NCBI RefSeq assembly: GCF_018449635.1
Contig: NZ_JAAVUV010000002.1
Coordinates: 1 to 64,000 of the forward strand
Source: Caballeronia sp. dw_276
GTDB taxonomy: Bacteria > Pseudomonadota > Gammaproteobacteria > Burkholderiales > Burkholderiaceae
Length of the DNA: 64,000 nucleotides
Reading direction: 5' to 3'
Under the pieces are notes generated by a model. It was given only the letters and a program-made list of their open reading frames with translations. It was not told where the DNA came from and ran no database searches. The stretch's first letter is position 1; the number at the start of each line of letters is the position of its first letter. A program made the position numbers and the translations under genes. Shown piece after piece: positions 53,718 to 63,910 of this stretch.

Positions 53718-54738
53718 TAATTGTTATGTTGCGGAAACGATGAAAATCCCCCGCAGAAAGTCGCGGAGCCCGGTGTTTTCAAATAGACGTCTTTTCCGCG
53801 AATACCGACACTTGCATATAACGACAACTTAAAAACTAATTCGGCTCGTCACGCAATTCTTCATACAAATAAGCATCGTGAGTTTTTGTGACTTTTTATG
53901 CAAGCCGCCTTAAAGCTACCAATGCTCTTGCATTGGTTAATCTCCGTTCTGCGAAAGCCCGGAATCAAAAACACTACTGCAGCACATTTAGATGTTCGGA
54001 TTGTGAAAGCCCGCATATAAAAAGTTAAGCTGGCGCTGAATTCCGCCCTAGGGACACAGAGCGACGCAATGAAAAACGGCACGCAAAGCAAATCAGCGGG
54101 TTTGCTTTTTGTAATCCTCTCAAACCATGCAAACAACAAAGTCTTTGATATACGGACGAGCCAGGTTCCATGCGATTTCCAAGCGCGTACATCATCTGGC
54201 GTGAAAAAGGACCGCGTTGACCTGGATTAGCCTGGTTCTGTATTTGATGCCGGATTGAGCCGGGAAAGACTGTCTTCGATTACTTGTTATCGGCATGTTG
54301 CGGGAAATTTAATAGTAAAAAATCCCGGTGTCAATTTGCAATAGCGGCGCTCAGACCGATAGCTCGCGTGTGCAGAAAAAGCGCCTTTCAAGTAGTTGAA
54401 CGACTGGAGGTTTATTGATACACCGAAACACGTATCGATAAATCCGCTCATGGCGTAGTCATGTTTACCACGACGTTCACGAACCTGCTCCTGGAACCGA
54501 TGCAGCCGCACCGCCTCCGGGAGCAAGAGTAGAAATACCTGAATCGCCGCTCTTCGAACATGCCACGCACGCAAGCGCCAACAGGGCTGATCCAATCCAC
54601 CCGATCCGTCTGGCCGACATGATTTATCTGCCGTTTTGTAAAAAAATCTGGATGACTTACGAAAGGCAGCATTGACCGTTCCGGGTTTGATCTTTGCGGA
54701 CCTTGTTCAAACCTCGATCAGATAACTGGAGACTTACT
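53718..54738. other. 1-kb intergenic region, no clear gene
   Basis: Composition is less GC-rich than the flanks. Short minus frames at 53861-54139 and 54287-54595 lack motifs and ribosome sites. It should contain the promoter of the haem lipoprotein near 53,750 and that of the small secreted protein near 54,690. Nothing else could be supported. Confidence 0.5.
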
Positions 54739-55017
54739 TTGAGACATATAGGCAAAACGGCTTGCATACTGGCGCTCACCGCCTGCTTGGCAGATAGCGC
54801 ATTCGCACAGGGAACCAGCACCGGTGGAGCGCCGCCCGCCACACACTCGAGCAGCAGCGATGCCGGGAGCGGGCGATCAGCCGGTATTAAGGGCGGCGCC
54901 GGGGCGGCCGGTGAATACGGCACAGACCCCGCGACCCTGAAGAAAGAGGAAACGGCGCGGCAACAAGCCGGGAAAGGCCAGCAGCCTGGCGCCTCCGGCG
55001 CGGCGGGATCGAAGTAG
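54739..55017 (+). CDS. small secreted Gly/Ala-rich protein
   Basis: A 92-residue product starting at TTG 54739, after CTGGAGACT. The signal peptide ends in DSAFAQG, and the mature part is a low-complexity Gly/Ser/Ala/Gln chain (GGAPPATHSSSSDAGSG and GKGQQPGASGAAG) with one short charged helix (DPATLKKEETARQQ). Such small periplasmic proteins are common in Burkholderiaceae and have no known role. Confidence 0.7.
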   Translation: MRHIGKTACILALTACLADSAFAQGTSTGGAPPATHSSSSDAGSGRSAGIKGGAGAAGEYGTDPATLKKEETARQQAGKGQQPGASGAAGSK

Positions 55018-55074
55018 ACTCCTCGCTGGTAACCACTATCTAGCAGTAAAAGGCCTTTGCTGGACAGGGTTATC

Positions 55075-55093
55075 GAGAATGATTATTATTAAC
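55075..55093. promoter_or_regulatory. Fur box
   Basis: The 19-mer GAGAATGATTATTATTAAC matches the Fur consensus at 15 of 19 positions. It lies 60 bases upstream of the orfX-like/sodA unit, so iron-repressed expression is expected. Confidence 0.7.
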
Positions 55094-55151
55094 TATCCCA
55101 AGTACGCAGGCGTCCGGTCAACGAAAAGGGTGCAGAACAGGAGCCCCTTTC

Positions 55152-55648
55152 ATGCACCAGCCACGCGTTGCGCCGTTTGCCGAAGCTGTCACGACATCCC
55201 ATGATGCCAGTCTGAGTTCATGGGAGCGCGTCATGCGCGCGGCCCTTGCCGCGTCACGTGCCGCCCAGCCACTTGCCGCATTGGATGGTTATGAGCAAGC
55301 GCTCGACATCGCACGTCGTTTGATCGAGGAACCTCCCGAAGGCCGTGCCGGCGACTGTGTCGCGGCGTTCGTCGTCGCGCATCACAATCTGGCGGACCTC
55401 GAACTCGAACGTGGCCGTATGGATCACGCGGTCGCGCATCTTTGCGCCGCGCACGAAACCCCCTGCTGAAGCTTTTCGTCGATACATCCCGCAACCCCAC
55501 CCTGCAGCAAGCCGCGTTGCGCCATAGCCGCGAGACGCGCGTGGCGTTGCTCAGTCATATCGCTACACAGGGTCCTCATCCGCTTATTGCGCGCACGCTC
55601 GAACTGGGCGAACGCGCGATGAACGCCGGCGCCCTCTATCCGCACTGA
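55152..55648 (+). pseudogene. frameshifted orfX-like gene upstream of sodA
   Basis: The first frame (55152-55469) encodes about 100 residues with a helical TPR-like look: PLAALDGYEQALDIARRLI and FVVAHHNLADLELERGR. It stops soon after HETP. A second frame continues LLKLFVDTSRNPTLQQAALRH to the stop at 55646-55648. The break falls at a run of five C (55449-55453), where adding one C restores one 164-residue frame. The layout before sodA recalls the Fur-controlled fumC-orfX-sodA operon of Pseudomonas. It may be a true null, phase variation or a sequencing error. Confidence 0.75.
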
Positions 55649-55674
55649 TGCACTGACTCCAAAAGGAACCCAAA

Positions 55675-56298
55675 ATGCCCTATACCCTTCCCCCTTTGCC
55701 CTATGCGTTCGATGCACTCGAGCCGCATATCGATGCCCGCACGATGGAAGTTCATCACACGAAGCATCATCAGACCTACGTCAATAACCTGAACGCCGCG
55801 CTGAAGGACACCGAGTACGCAGAATTGCCGATAGAAACGCTCGTCGCACAGGTAACGTCGCTGCCTGAGGCACTGCAGGCGCCCGTGCGCAACAACGGTG
55901 GCGGCCACGCGAATCACAGCTTGTTCTGGACGGTCATGTCGCCCGAAGGCGGCGGCACGCCCGACGGCAAACTCGGTCAGGCAATCACAGCCGATCTGGG
56001 TGGCTTCGAAGCTTTTAAGGAAGCCTTCACCAAGGCGGCCTTGACGCGTTTTGGCAGCGGCTGGGCGTGGCTTGCGGTCGATAAACAAGGCAAGCTGGTC
56101 GTGGAAAGCTCGGCGAATCAGGACAATCCGCTGATGACGAAACTGGCGTCCGGCAACACGCCGATCCTCGGACTCGACGTGTGGGAACACGCCTATTACC
56201 TGAAGTACGAGAACCGCCGTCCAGAGTACATATCCGCGTTTTACAACGTGATCAATTGGCCGGAAGTTGCGCGCCGCTACGCCGAAGCGCGCGCTTAA
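55675..56298 (+). CDS. sodA: manganese superoxide dismutase
   Basis: A 207-residue Fe/Mn-family superoxide dismutase. Metal ligands are His in [12 protein letters not shown] (first), His in [11 protein letters not shown] (second), and [13 protein letters not shown] with Asp and His. The [11 protein letters not shown] block and the DVWEH motif favour the manganese form over the iron form. It removes superoxide in the cytosol. ATG 55675 follows AAAGGAACC, 26 bases after the orfX-like stop. The upstream Fur box suggests induction in low iron, as known for SodA enzymes. Confidence 0.92.
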   Translation: MPYTLPPLPYAFDALEPHIDARTMEVHHTKHHQTYVNNLNAALKDTEYAELPIETLVAQVTSLPEALQAPVRNNGGGHANHSLFWTVMSPEGGGTPDGKLGQAITADLGGFEAFKEAFTKAALTRFGSGWAWLAVDKQGKLVVESSANQDNPLMTKLASGNTPILGLDVWEHAYYLKYENRRPEYISAFYNVINWPEVARRYAEARA

Positions 56299-56316
56299 CG
56301 TAATACTGCCAAGCAA

Positions 56317-56340
56317 TTCAAGGCCCGGACGGGCCTTGAA
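56317..56340. terminator. bidirectional hairpin between sodA and reductase
   Basis: TTCAAGGCCCG pairs perfectly with CGGGCCTTGAA around GA. It lies 18 bases after the sodA stop and seven bases before the convergent stop. There is no long T run on either side. Confidence 0.75.
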
Positions 56341-56347
56341 TCAAGCA

Positions 56348-58966
56348 TCAATAAACATCCCGACGATACAACCCGTTGGCGACCATCATGCTCACGCGTT
56401 CATCGCCGAGAGCGGTACGTAGTTCCGTATCGACTGCCGGCGCCATTCCGGCAAGACTGCCGCACACCATGATCGCGGCGCCCCCGGCCACCCACGTGAA
56501 GATATCGCTGGCCGAATGCCTGACGAGATCCTGCACGTAGCGTCCGCAATCTTCGTCGCGGGAATACGCGAGGTCGATTCGCGCCAATGTGCCATCGCCG
56601 CGCCACGCATCGAGTTCATGCTTGAAGAACGCGTCGTAACGGGCGTTGCGCTCGCCGAACAACAGCCAGTGGCCCTTCGACCCGGCCGCGCTTCGTTCAC
56701 GCAAATGCGCGCGCAATCCCGCGAAGCCCGTACCGTTTCCAATCAGGATCAGCGCGCGTTCGCCTTCCGGCCGATGAAATCCCGCGTTCGCCCGGATGCG
56801 CGCCTGCACTGGAGCGCCTTCCGCGGCATGGGCCGTCAGCCATCCCGAACCCACCCCAAGTTCGCCCGATGCCGTGACCAGTTGCCGGACCACGAGGTCG
56901 AGGGAACCATCGGCGGGAATGGAGGCGATCGAATAGTCGCGATGCGGCAAAGGCTTGAGGGTATCGACGAGTTCCGCGGCGCTCATTTCGCGCACGGAAT
57001 CAGGCGATGGAAGAATCGCGCCGGACAAATGTGCATCGAGACGCTGACCGCGTATTCGTGTGCCGGCCTTCAAGCCGGCCGCCAATACAACGCGCGCCGC
57101 CGCAGCCGGATCATTTTGCGGATAGATCTCGACAATATCCCCCGCGGTCCAGTGAGGCGAAGATGCGGCGTTCGCCTTGAGCCGCAAATAATGAACACCG
57201 CCGCCCTGACTGCCGGGATTCAGAAGCTCGCGCCGCGCAAGCTTCCACGCCTCTACCGGCGCTTCTTCCCAGCCAGCCACGGCCGCCGCGCCAAGCTTCG
57301 ATAACTGCCGGCGCCAGCGCTGCTCGCTTTCGTCGTCGCGCCCGTTCATTTCGATACGCTCGAACAACTTCCGGGCGCCGGCTTTCGTCAGCCATTCATC
57401 GATCTGACGGCCGAAGTGGCAGAAATCCGGATATTCGCGGTCGCCCAGCGCGAGCACTGCGTAGCTGAAACCGCCGCTCGGCGCGGGGCGCCCCATCATC
57501 TGCCGCACGAACGAACGGGCGCGGTCGGGCGCTTGTCCGTCGCCATAGGTGCTCACCACGAAAAGCACGCAACGGGCGGCGGCCAGCGACACGGAATCGA
57601 GCGCGGAGATGGGCAAACAGCGCGCCGCCTTCCCTGCCGATGCAAACGCGGCCGCGCTCATGCTCGCGATGCGCTCGGCGGTGCCGGTCTGGCTTGCATG
57701 AACGATCAGCAGATCGCTGTTCATGTCGTTCGCGGCTGCGCGCGTCAAAGGAACCACTGCCCCTGCCTCGCGACGCTTGCGACGCCGGCCGAGATATAGC
57801 AGCCAGCCCGTCACGGCGAAGAGCGGCATGGTCAGACTGCAAAGCATGACCACTACGCGGCCCGCAACGCCAAACACGCTTCCGCTGTGCATCGACAACA
57901 TGCTTGTGCCGATCACCTTGTTGATCGGACGATTCGCGTAAAGGTCGGTGACTTTGAGCGCGCCTGTGGTTGAATCGAAGGTGTATCGATCCATGAGACC
58001 GCCGCGCAACGGCCCGTCGAAGCGTTCAATCGATACCGATTTGCCATCCCGCGAAACCGTCAACGAAGCGCGCCCGAAATCCGGGCCGACGCGTTGGACG
58101 AAGGTTTGCCAGGCGGGGTCGAAGCTTATTGCGCGGCTCGAATCCGAAGCTTTGGCCGCGCCTTCCGCGCCACGCTTCTTACGCGGACCGGCTGCACGAG
58201 GGGCATCGGCCTTCGCGTCAGCGAGCGCTTCCTTCGGCTTACGATCCGGGGCGGGCGCGCGGCGCGTCTCTTCGATTCCCAGCGCCTTGCTCGCGAGGTC
58301 GTGGTACCAGCCGTACGACCACCACAGCCCGGTCAACGCGCTCATCAGATAACACAAGACCATCCATCCGCCGATCACCGCATGCAACGACCGGTACAGA
58401 TTGCGGCCCGTGCGTTTCAGATCGAGCACGAACCACGACCGCCAGTCGAGCGGCTTGCGTGGCCATCGGAGGTAAAGGCCTGAAAGCGCGAAAAATATCA
58501 GCGAGAAAGCCGCAACGCCGGTGATCTGTTTGCCGATCTCACTGTCTCTGCGTCCTTCCGTCAAAGGCAGTGCGAGGAAACGATGCAAGTCCTCGATGAA
58601 CGAGAAAAAGTCGCTGCCAGCCGCTTTGCCGAGCACGTGTCCATTGTAGGGATTGGCGTAGAACGTGGCCGCGCCGGAGGGCTGGCGCACCCGGAACTGC
58701 GCGGCTCGCGCCGGATCGGCCGATAACACCAGCGGCCTGACCTCTTCACCCGGCAACTGCACGCGGATGCTCGCGAGGAGCGCGTCCGGCGTCATGAGAC
58801 CGGCGCTATTTGCGCCCTTCTCGACGTGGATGGTGCGGCTGTTGAGCAACCCGGTTATCTCGTCCTCGAAGCTCATAGTGGCGCCCGTCAGCCCCATGAG
58901 CGCCAGCACCAGTCCCACTGAGATGCCGAGCAGCCAGTGCACTTGAAACAGAATTCGACGCGTCAT
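56348..58966 (-). CDS. PepSY membrane / flavodoxin / FNR reductase
   Basis: A three-part protein of 872 residues. The N-terminal part (about 1-400) has four transmembrane helices with PepSY features: first helix LFQVHWLLGISVGLVLAL, DLHRFLALPL, GRNLYRSLHAVIGGW with haem-type His, and SMHSGSVFGVAGR. Then a flavodoxin domain (about 415-560: LIVHASQTGTAERIA, VSTYGDGQAP, LGDREYPDFCHFG) and a FNR-type FAD/NADPH domain (about 600-872: HRDYSIASIP, LILIGNGTGFAGLRAHL, VCGSLAGM). It resembles CysJ-like cores fused to PepSY proteins, probably reducing a ferric siderophore. Convergent to sodA. Confidence 0.88.
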   Translation of the reverse strand: MTRRILFQVHWLLGISVGLVLALMGLTGATMSFEDEITGLLNSRTIHVEKGANSAGLMTPDALLASIRVQLPGEEVRPLVLSADPARAAQFRVRQPSGAATFYANPYNGHVLGKAAGSDFFSFIEDLHRFLALPLTEGRRDSEIGKQITGVAAFSLIFFALSGLYLRWPRKPLDWRSWFVLDLKRTGRNLYRSLHAVIGGWMVLCYLMSALTGLWWSYGWYHDLASKALGIEETRRAPAPDRKPKEALADAKADAPRAAGPRKKRGAEGAAKASDSSRAISFDPAWQTFVQRVGPDFGRASLTVSRDGKSVSIERFDGPLRGGLMDRYTFDSTTGALKVTDLYANRPINKVIGTSMLSMHSGSVFGVAGRVVVMLCSLTMPLFAVTGWLLYLGRRRKRREAGAVVPLTRAAANDMNSDLLIVHASQTGTAERIASMSAAAFASAGKAARCLPISALDSVSLAAARCVLFVVSTYGDGQAPDRARSFVRQMMGRPAPSGGFSYAVLALGDREYPDFCHFGRQIDEWLTKAGARKLFERIEMNGRDDESEQRWRRQLSKLGAAAVAGWEEAPVEAWKLARRELLNPGSQGGGVHYLRLKANAASSPHWTAGDIVEIYPQNDPAAAARVVLAAGLKAGTRIRGQRLDAHLSGAILPSPDSVREMSAAELVDTLKPLPHRDYSIASIPADGSLDLVVRQLVTASGELGVGSGWLTAHAAEGAPVQARIRANAGFHRPEGERALILIGNGTGFAGLRAHLRERSAAGSKGHWLLFGERNARYDAFFKHELDAWRGDGTLARIDLAYSRDEDCGRYVQDLVRHSASDIFTWVAGGAAIMVCGSLAGMAPAVDTELRTALGDERVSMMVANGLYRRDVY

Positions 58967-59133
58967 TGCGATACCTGCAGTCCCTGCCCGGTTCCGGCGG
59001 TCATAAATAGTCTTACCGTTGGTTCAAAGCCCTGTTCCGAATTCAGGCTTACAGTTTTAAACGCGGTGTTTCAGTGCGGTTTTCGAAAACGGCTCAGGGA
59101 AAAACTCGCCGCAGCAGATGAACGCGACCGAAT

Positions 59134-59152
59134 GGGAATGATTCTTGTTTAT
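59134..59152. promoter_or_regulatory. weak Fur-like site upstream of PepSY reductase
   Basis: On the minus strand ATAAACAAGAATCATTCCC keeps the AATCATT core of a Fur box but matches the 19-mer consensus at only 11 positions. It lies 168 bases upstream of the reductase start in a 340-base intergenic region that otherwise shows nothing. Confidence 0.35.
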
Positions 59153-59306
59153 TTTAACGATCAGCCATCGATACACGCAACAGATTTAGGTTCGTCTCTT
59201 CGCCAACCGCCTCTTCAAGGCCCAGGACTTGCGCAGCCGTCCCCAGACGCCGCGTATTACGTATCCGCAGATCGGATCGCGCGGCCGGCGGCATTCCGGA
59301 GGGCAC

Positions 59307-60209
59307 ATGCAACTCATCCGCTACCGAACGCTGCGAATCATCGCCGATCACCCCGGCGCATTCGCCCTGCAGGTACTCAAGGCATTTCGCGCGAACCAGG
59401 GCATGTTGCTCGCGGGCGCGGTAGCGTATTACGCGCTGCTTTCCATCGTTCCTTTGCTGATCCTGGTCGTGATCGCGCTCTCGCATGTGTTCGACCGGCA
59501 CGTGCTGCTCGATACCCTTTCCCACCTGCTCGAATGGCTCGTGCCGGGACAGGCGAAAGCGATCGTCAGGGAGCTTGCCAACTTTCTCGCGCATCGAACG
59601 GTGATTGGCTGGGTGCTGCTTTGCACGATGATCTTCTTCAGCTCGCTCGCCTTCACGGTGCTCGAAAATGCGATGTCCGTAATCTTCGTGCATAGGGTGG
59701 CAATACGCCGGCGACACTTTCTGATTTCCGCGCTGCTGCCGTATTGCTATAGCTTGTCGTTGGGCGCGGGCGTGTTGCTCGTTACGCTTGTATCGACGGG
59801 ATTGCAGGCGGTGGGCGCGCATAGCGTCGATATATTCGGCATCGAGGTGTCGCTTAGCGGTACATCGCGCGTACTGCTTTATCTTTTCGGATTCGGAGGG
59901 GAAGTCTTTGTGCTGACCTCCATTTATATGGTGATTCCGGTCGGCCGCCCGCGTTTCAGGCACGCGCTCTTCGGCGCGGTTGCCGCCGCGATGTTGTGGG
60001 AAGTCACGCGCCATGTGCTCGTCTGGTATTTCGCCACGCTCTCGCAAGTGAGCGTGGTGTATGGATCGCTGACGACGTCGATCGTGGTGCTGTTCAGCCT
60101 CGAAGCCCTTGCAACATTGCTGCTGTTCGGCGCCCAGATGATCGCGGAGTATGAACGGCTGCACGCGGGCACGACGGAGCTTCGGCCCAGGCCGTTTCGC
60201 ACGAGTTGA
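59307..60209 (+). CDS. YihY/BrkB-family membrane protein
   Basis: A 300-residue inner-membrane protein with six helices and the family pattern: AYYALLSIVPLLILVV, SSLAFTVLENAMSVIF, RPRFRHALFGAVAAAMLWEVTR and YGSLTTSIVVLFSLEALATLLLFGAQMIAEYE (quoted in part). The YihY family includes BrkB of Bordetella and is of unknown exact function, perhaps a transporter or scaffold. The frame reaches 59229, but ATG 59307 after CCGGAGGG is the clear start. Confidence 0.9.
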   Translation: MQLIRYRTLRIIADHPGAFALQVLKAFRANQGMLLAGAVAYYALLSIVPLLILVVIALSHVFDRHVLLDTLSHLLEWLVPGQAKAIVRELANFLAHRTVIGWVLLCTMIFFSSLAFTVLENAMSVIFVHRVAIRRRHFLISALLPYCYSLSLGAGVLLVTLVSTGLQAVGAHSVDIFGIEVSLSGTSRVLLYLFGFGGEVFVLTSIYMVIPVGRPRFRHALFGAVAAAMLWEVTRHVLVWYFATLSQVSVVYGSLTTSIVVLFSLEALATLLLFGAQMIAEYERLHAGTTELRPRPFRTS

Positions 60210-60266
60210 TATAGCCGAGACCGGCGATAATGCGCGGACGTCAAAACGGATCTGCAAGGAGACCCT

Positions 60267-61202
60267 TTGGAACTTCGCCAGCTTCGCTACTTCGTCCGTG
60301 TCATCGAACATGGCAGCATGGGCCGCGCGGCCATGGAACTCGGCGTGGTGACATCGACCCTCAGCCAGCAGATCAGCCGGCTGGAAAGCGAGCTGTCCAC
60401 GCGACTTTTGCAGCGCACCGCCAACGGCGTGGTTCCCACGGACGCGGGCCTTGCGTTCTGGCGTCAGGCGCAACTCGCGCTTCGTCATGTCGACGACGCC
60501 GCTCACGCCGCGCAACACGCGCGCCTTTCCGATCACGTCAGCGTCGGCATGGCGCCGAGCACCACGGGCGTGCTTGGTCTCGCGTTCATGCGGGCAATGC
60601 GTGAGCGTTATCCCGATGTCCGACTGCGCATGGTCGAAAGTCTGTCGGGTCATTTGTCGGGCATGTTGAACGCGCGCCAGATCGACCTTGCGATCCTGTT
60701 CCAGAGCGACAACATCAAGCGCTTCAGCGCGACGCCTTTGCTTGATGAACGTCTGTTCGTGATCGCATCGGCCGGTTTCGAGCCGATGCCGAGGACGAAA
60801 ACCACGAAGCTCGCACACATCGCGAAGTTGCCGATGATCCTTCCGAGCGGACCGCACGGTTTGCGCTCGCTGCTCGATACGGCGTTCGCGCGCGCGAATA
60901 TCGAGCCGAATATCGTGGCTGAAATCGATGGCCTCGCGATGCTCATGGATGCAGTCGGCGGCGGCCTGGGCGTGACGATCCAGCCGGGCGCAGCGCTCGC
61001 CCGCCGCGACCTGACATTGTTTCGCGCGCTGCCCGTGAGCGAGCGTCACATGGTGCGTCCCAACCAGCTCGTGAGTCTTTCCGACGATGAACTCTCGCCC
61101 GCCGGTCTCGCGGCCCGCGTGGTTCTCGCCGACGTCGCGCGCACGCTCGTCACCGACGGCAAGTGGACGGGCGCGACCTTGCCGCCTCTTCACGATTCGT
61201 GA
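60267..61202 (+). CDS. tcuR: LysR-type regulator of tricarballylate genes
   Basis: A 311-residue LTTR with the HTH at about 1-58 (LRQLRYFVRVIEHGSMGRAA, SRLESELSTRLLQRT). The effector domain starts near VSVGMAPSTTGVLG. It starts at TTG 60267 after CAAGGAG. It is upstream and co-directional with the tcuA/tcuB genes (75 bases), which is the TcuR arrangement known in Salmonella, where TcuR activates the operon with tricarballylate. Gene symbol is by context. Confidence 0.82.
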   Translation: MELRQLRYFVRVIEHGSMGRAAMELGVVTSTLSQQISRLESELSTRLLQRTANGVVPTDAGLAFWRQAQLALRHVDDAAHAAQHARLSDHVSVGMAPSTTGVLGLAFMRAMRERYPDVRLRMVESLSGHLSGMLNARQIDLAILFQSDNIKRFSATPLLDERLFVIASAGFEPMPRTKTTKLAHIAKLPMILPSGPHGLRSLLDTAFARANIEPNIVAEIDGLAMLMDAVGGGLGVTIQPGAALARRDLTLFRALPVSERHMVRPNQLVSLSDDELSPAGLAARVVLADVARTLVTDGKWTGATLPPLHDS

Positions 61203-61277
61203 AGACCTGTTGCTCGCCGCCTGCTGGCGGCCGAACACCACACGTCCTACACTCGCGTGATTGGAGGAGACATCACA

Positions 61278-62684
61278 ATGGTGGACGTATTGGTGATCGG
61301 CGGCGGCAACGCGGCTTTGTGCGCTGCATTGATGGCGCGCGAAGCGGGCGGGTCCGTAATGCTGCTGGAAGCAGCGCCGCGTGAATGGCGCGGCGGGAAT
61401 TCGCAGCACACACGCAATTTGCGCTGCATGCACGACGCGCCGCAGGACGTGCTGATCGATGCTTACCCCGAAGAAGAATACTGGCAGGACCTGCTCAAGG
61501 TCACGGGCGGCATCACGAACGAACCGCTTGCACGCCTCGCGATCCGCGAATCATCGACTTGCCGCGACTGGATGCGCAAGCACGGCGTGCATTTCCAGCC
61601 GCCGTTATCCGGCGCGCTGCACGTTGCGCGCACCAACGCGTTTTTCATGGGCGGAGGCAAGGCGCTCGTCAACGCGTATTTCCGCAGCGCGGAAGCACTC
61701 GGCGTACAGGTTCGATACAACGCGCCGGTCGATTCCATCGAACTCGATGGAGACCGTTTCGTCGCGGCGCGTATTGGTAATGAACGCATCGAAGCCCGCG
61801 CGTGCGTGCTCGCGGCGGGTGGCTTTGAATCGAACCGCGAATGGCTGCGCGAAGCGTGGGGCCAAATCAACGGCGAATGGGTGGCCGACAACTTCCTGAT
61901 TCGCGGCACGCGTTTCAACATGGGCGTGCTGCTCAAGTACATGATCGACGCAGGCGCGGATTCCATCGGCGATCCGTCGCAATCGCATTGCGTCGCCATC
62001 GATGCCCGCGCGCCACTCTACGACGGCGGTATTTGCACGCGCGTGGATTGTGTATCGCTGGGCGTGATGCTGAACCGCAACGCCGAGCGTTTCTACGATG
62101 AAGGCGAGGACTTCTGGCCCAAGCGTTATGCAATCTGGGGCCGGCTTGTCGCGCACCAGCCGGGACAAATCGGCTATTCGATCATCGATTCAAAAGCAAT
62201 CGGCCGCTTCATGCCGCCCGTGTTTCCGGGCACAAAAGCAAATACGCTCGGCGAACTTGCGCGCGCCATGGACCTCGATGAAGCGAAGTTTACAGATACG
62301 ATCCAGACCTATAACGCCGCATGCCGTGTCGGAACCTTCAATCACGCCGTTCTCGATGATTGCCATACCGAAGGCCTGACGCCTGCGAAAACGCATTGGG
62401 CGCAGCCTATCGATAAACCGCCCTTCTACGCCTTCGCGCTTCGTCCGGGTATCACGTTCACATACCTCGGGCTCAAGGTAAACGATAAATCCGCCGTGCA
62501 TTTCGGCGGCAAGCCGAGTCCGAACCTATATGTTGCAGGCGAGATGATGGCGGGCAACGTGCTCGGCAAGGGTTATACCGCCGGCGTCGGCATGGCGATC
62601 GGCACGGCGTTCGGACGGATTGCCGGAACCCAGGCTGCGCAGGCGGCTTTGAAATCGAAGGAAGCCAGTCATGCAGTCGCTTGA
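61278..62684 (+). CDS. tcuA: FAD tricarballylate dehydrogenase
   Basis: A 468-residue FAD enzyme of the fumarate reductase/succinate dehydrogenase type. The FAD motif [15 protein letters not shown] starts at residue 3, [17 protein letters not shown] follows with the typical isoalloxazine loop, and the C-terminus has [14 protein letters not shown] and [20 protein letters not shown] with the FAD ribose region. It oxidises tricarballylate to cis-aconitate. ATG 61278 follows GGAGGAGAC. The last 14 bases overlap tcuB. Confidence 0.92.
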   Translation: MVDVLVIGGGNAALCAALMAREAGGSVMLLEAAPREWRGGNSQHTRNLRCMHDAPQDVLIDAYPEEEYWQDLLKVTGGITNEPLARLAIRESSTCRDWMRKHGVHFQPPLSGALHVARTNAFFMGGGKALVNAYFRSAEALGVQVRYNAPVDSIELDGDRFVAARIGNERIEARACVLAAGGFESNREWLREAWGQINGEWVADNFLIRGTRFNMGVLLKYMIDAGADSIGDPSQSHCVAIDARAPLYDGGICTRVDCVSLGVMLNRNAERFYDEGEDFWPKRYAIWGRLVAHQPGQIGYSIIDSKAIGRFMPPVFPGTKANTLGELARAMDLDEAKFTDTIQTYNAACRVGTFNHAVLDDCHTEGLTPAKTHWAQPIDKPPFYAFALRPGITFTYLGLKVNDKSAVHFGGKPSPNLYVAGEMMAGNVLGKGYTAGVGMAIGTAFGRIAGTQAAQAALKSKEASHAVA

Positions 62685-63846
62685 AAACCTGACGCGCGAA
62701 GCCAGCGCGCTTGCACTGAACGAAGTTCCCATCACGTTTGCAAAGCCGATGTCCGCTGCCGAAGGCGAAGTCAGCCGCATCATGCAAATCTGCAATGCGT
62801 GCCGCTATTGCGAGGGCTTTTGCGCCGTCTTCCCCGCCATGACTCGCCGCCTCGAATTCGGCCGCGCCGACGTGCACTTCCTTTCGAATCTTTGCCACAA
62901 CTGCGGCGCGTGTTTGCACGCATGCCAGTACGCGCCGCCGCACGAGTTCGGCGTGAACGTTCCCAAGGCGATGGCCGAAGTGCGTTTGCAGACCTACGTG
63001 GATTACGCGTGGCCAGCGGGTTTTGGCGCGCTGTACAAACGCAATGGCCTTACGTTGGCGCTCGCGCTCGCCGGTGGTCTCGCGCTTTTCCTGATCATGA
63101 CGATGGCGCTGAAAGGCGCGCTGCTTTTGCCGCCACTGGCGGGAAATTTCTACGCGGTATTCCCGCACAACACGCTAGCGCTGTTGTTCGGCATCGTATT
63201 CGTGTTCGCGATGATCGCGCTCGGGGTCGGTGTGCGGCGCTTCTGGCGCAATGAAGATCCGGGGGCGATGTCGGCCGAGGCGATCGGTGAAGCAACGCAC
63301 GATGTACTCAGTCTGCGTTATCTGGGCGGCGGCCACGGAGAAGGCTGCAATAATGCCGATGATGCGTTTTCCCTTGCGCGCCGGCGTTTTCACCATCTGA
63401 CGTTCTACGGCTTCATGTTGTGTTTTGCATCGACGTGCGTGGCGACGCTGTATCACTATCTGCTGAAGCTCGAAGCGCCTTACGCACTCACCAGCTTGCC
63501 TGTGGTGCTCGGATCGATTGGCGGTCTTGGTTTGCTCGCGGGACCTGCGGGCTTGTTGTGGCTGAATCTGCGGCGTCATCCGCAACATGGCGACGCCGCG
63601 CAAAAACCGATGGACCGTGGTTTCATCGCGTTGCTGCTGTTGACCAGCGCAAGCGGTCTCGCACTGTTGATCCTGCGCGATACATCCATGATGGCGTTAT
63701 TGTTGGCCGTTCATCTTGGCATTGTGATGGCGTTGTTCCTGACGCTGCCGTACGGAAAATTCGCGCACGGAATTTATCGCAGCGCAGCACTGCTGAAGTG
63801 GGCGGTGGAAAAACGCCAGCCGAGTAAACTGCTGGTCGATGATTGA
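62671..63846 (+). CDS. tcuB: TcuB iron-sulfur membrane electron-transfer protein
   Basis: A 391-residue protein. N-terminal cysteines in [16 protein letters not shown] and [17 protein letters not shown] form two iron-sulfur clusters. Then about six membrane helices follow ([15 protein letters not shown] through [11 protein letters not shown]), with conserved His for haem. TcuB reoxidises TcuA by passing electrons to quinone. It overlaps tcuA by 14 bases, so the pair is coupled. Confidence 0.93.
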   Translation: MQSLENLTREASALALNEVPITFAKPMSAAEGEVSRIMQICNACRYCEGFCAVFPAMTRRLEFGRADVHFLSNLCHNCGACLHACQYAPPHEFGVNVPKAMAEVRLQTYVDYAWPAGFGALYKRNGLTLALALAGGLALFLIMTMALKGALLLPPLAGNFYAVFPHNTLALLFGIVFVFAMIALGVGVRRFWRNEDPGAMSAEAIGEATHDVLSLRYLGGGHGEGCNNADDAFSLARRRFHHLTFYGFMLCFASTCVATLYHYLLKLEAPYALTSLPVVLGSIGGLGLLAGPAGLLWLNLRRHPQHGDAAQKPMDRGFIALLLLTSASGLALLILRDTSMMALLLAVHLGIVMALFLTLPYGKFAHGIYRSAALLKWAVEKRQPSKLLVDD

Positions 63847-63910
63847 TGCAAAACGGGGCCCGTCGAGCCTATCATGGCCGGCGTGGCAATAAAAAAATCC
63901 AGGAGACGAC

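Noticed and set aside
59134-59152. Strong Fur box for the PepSY reductase
   Set aside because: Only 11 of 19 positions match, so it is kept only as a weak candidate.
59154-61433. A 759-codon open frame on the minus strand
   Set aside because: It runs antisense across the BrkB-family and LysR-type genes. The protein is rich in Arg, His and Gln without domains, as expected from high-GC shadow frames.
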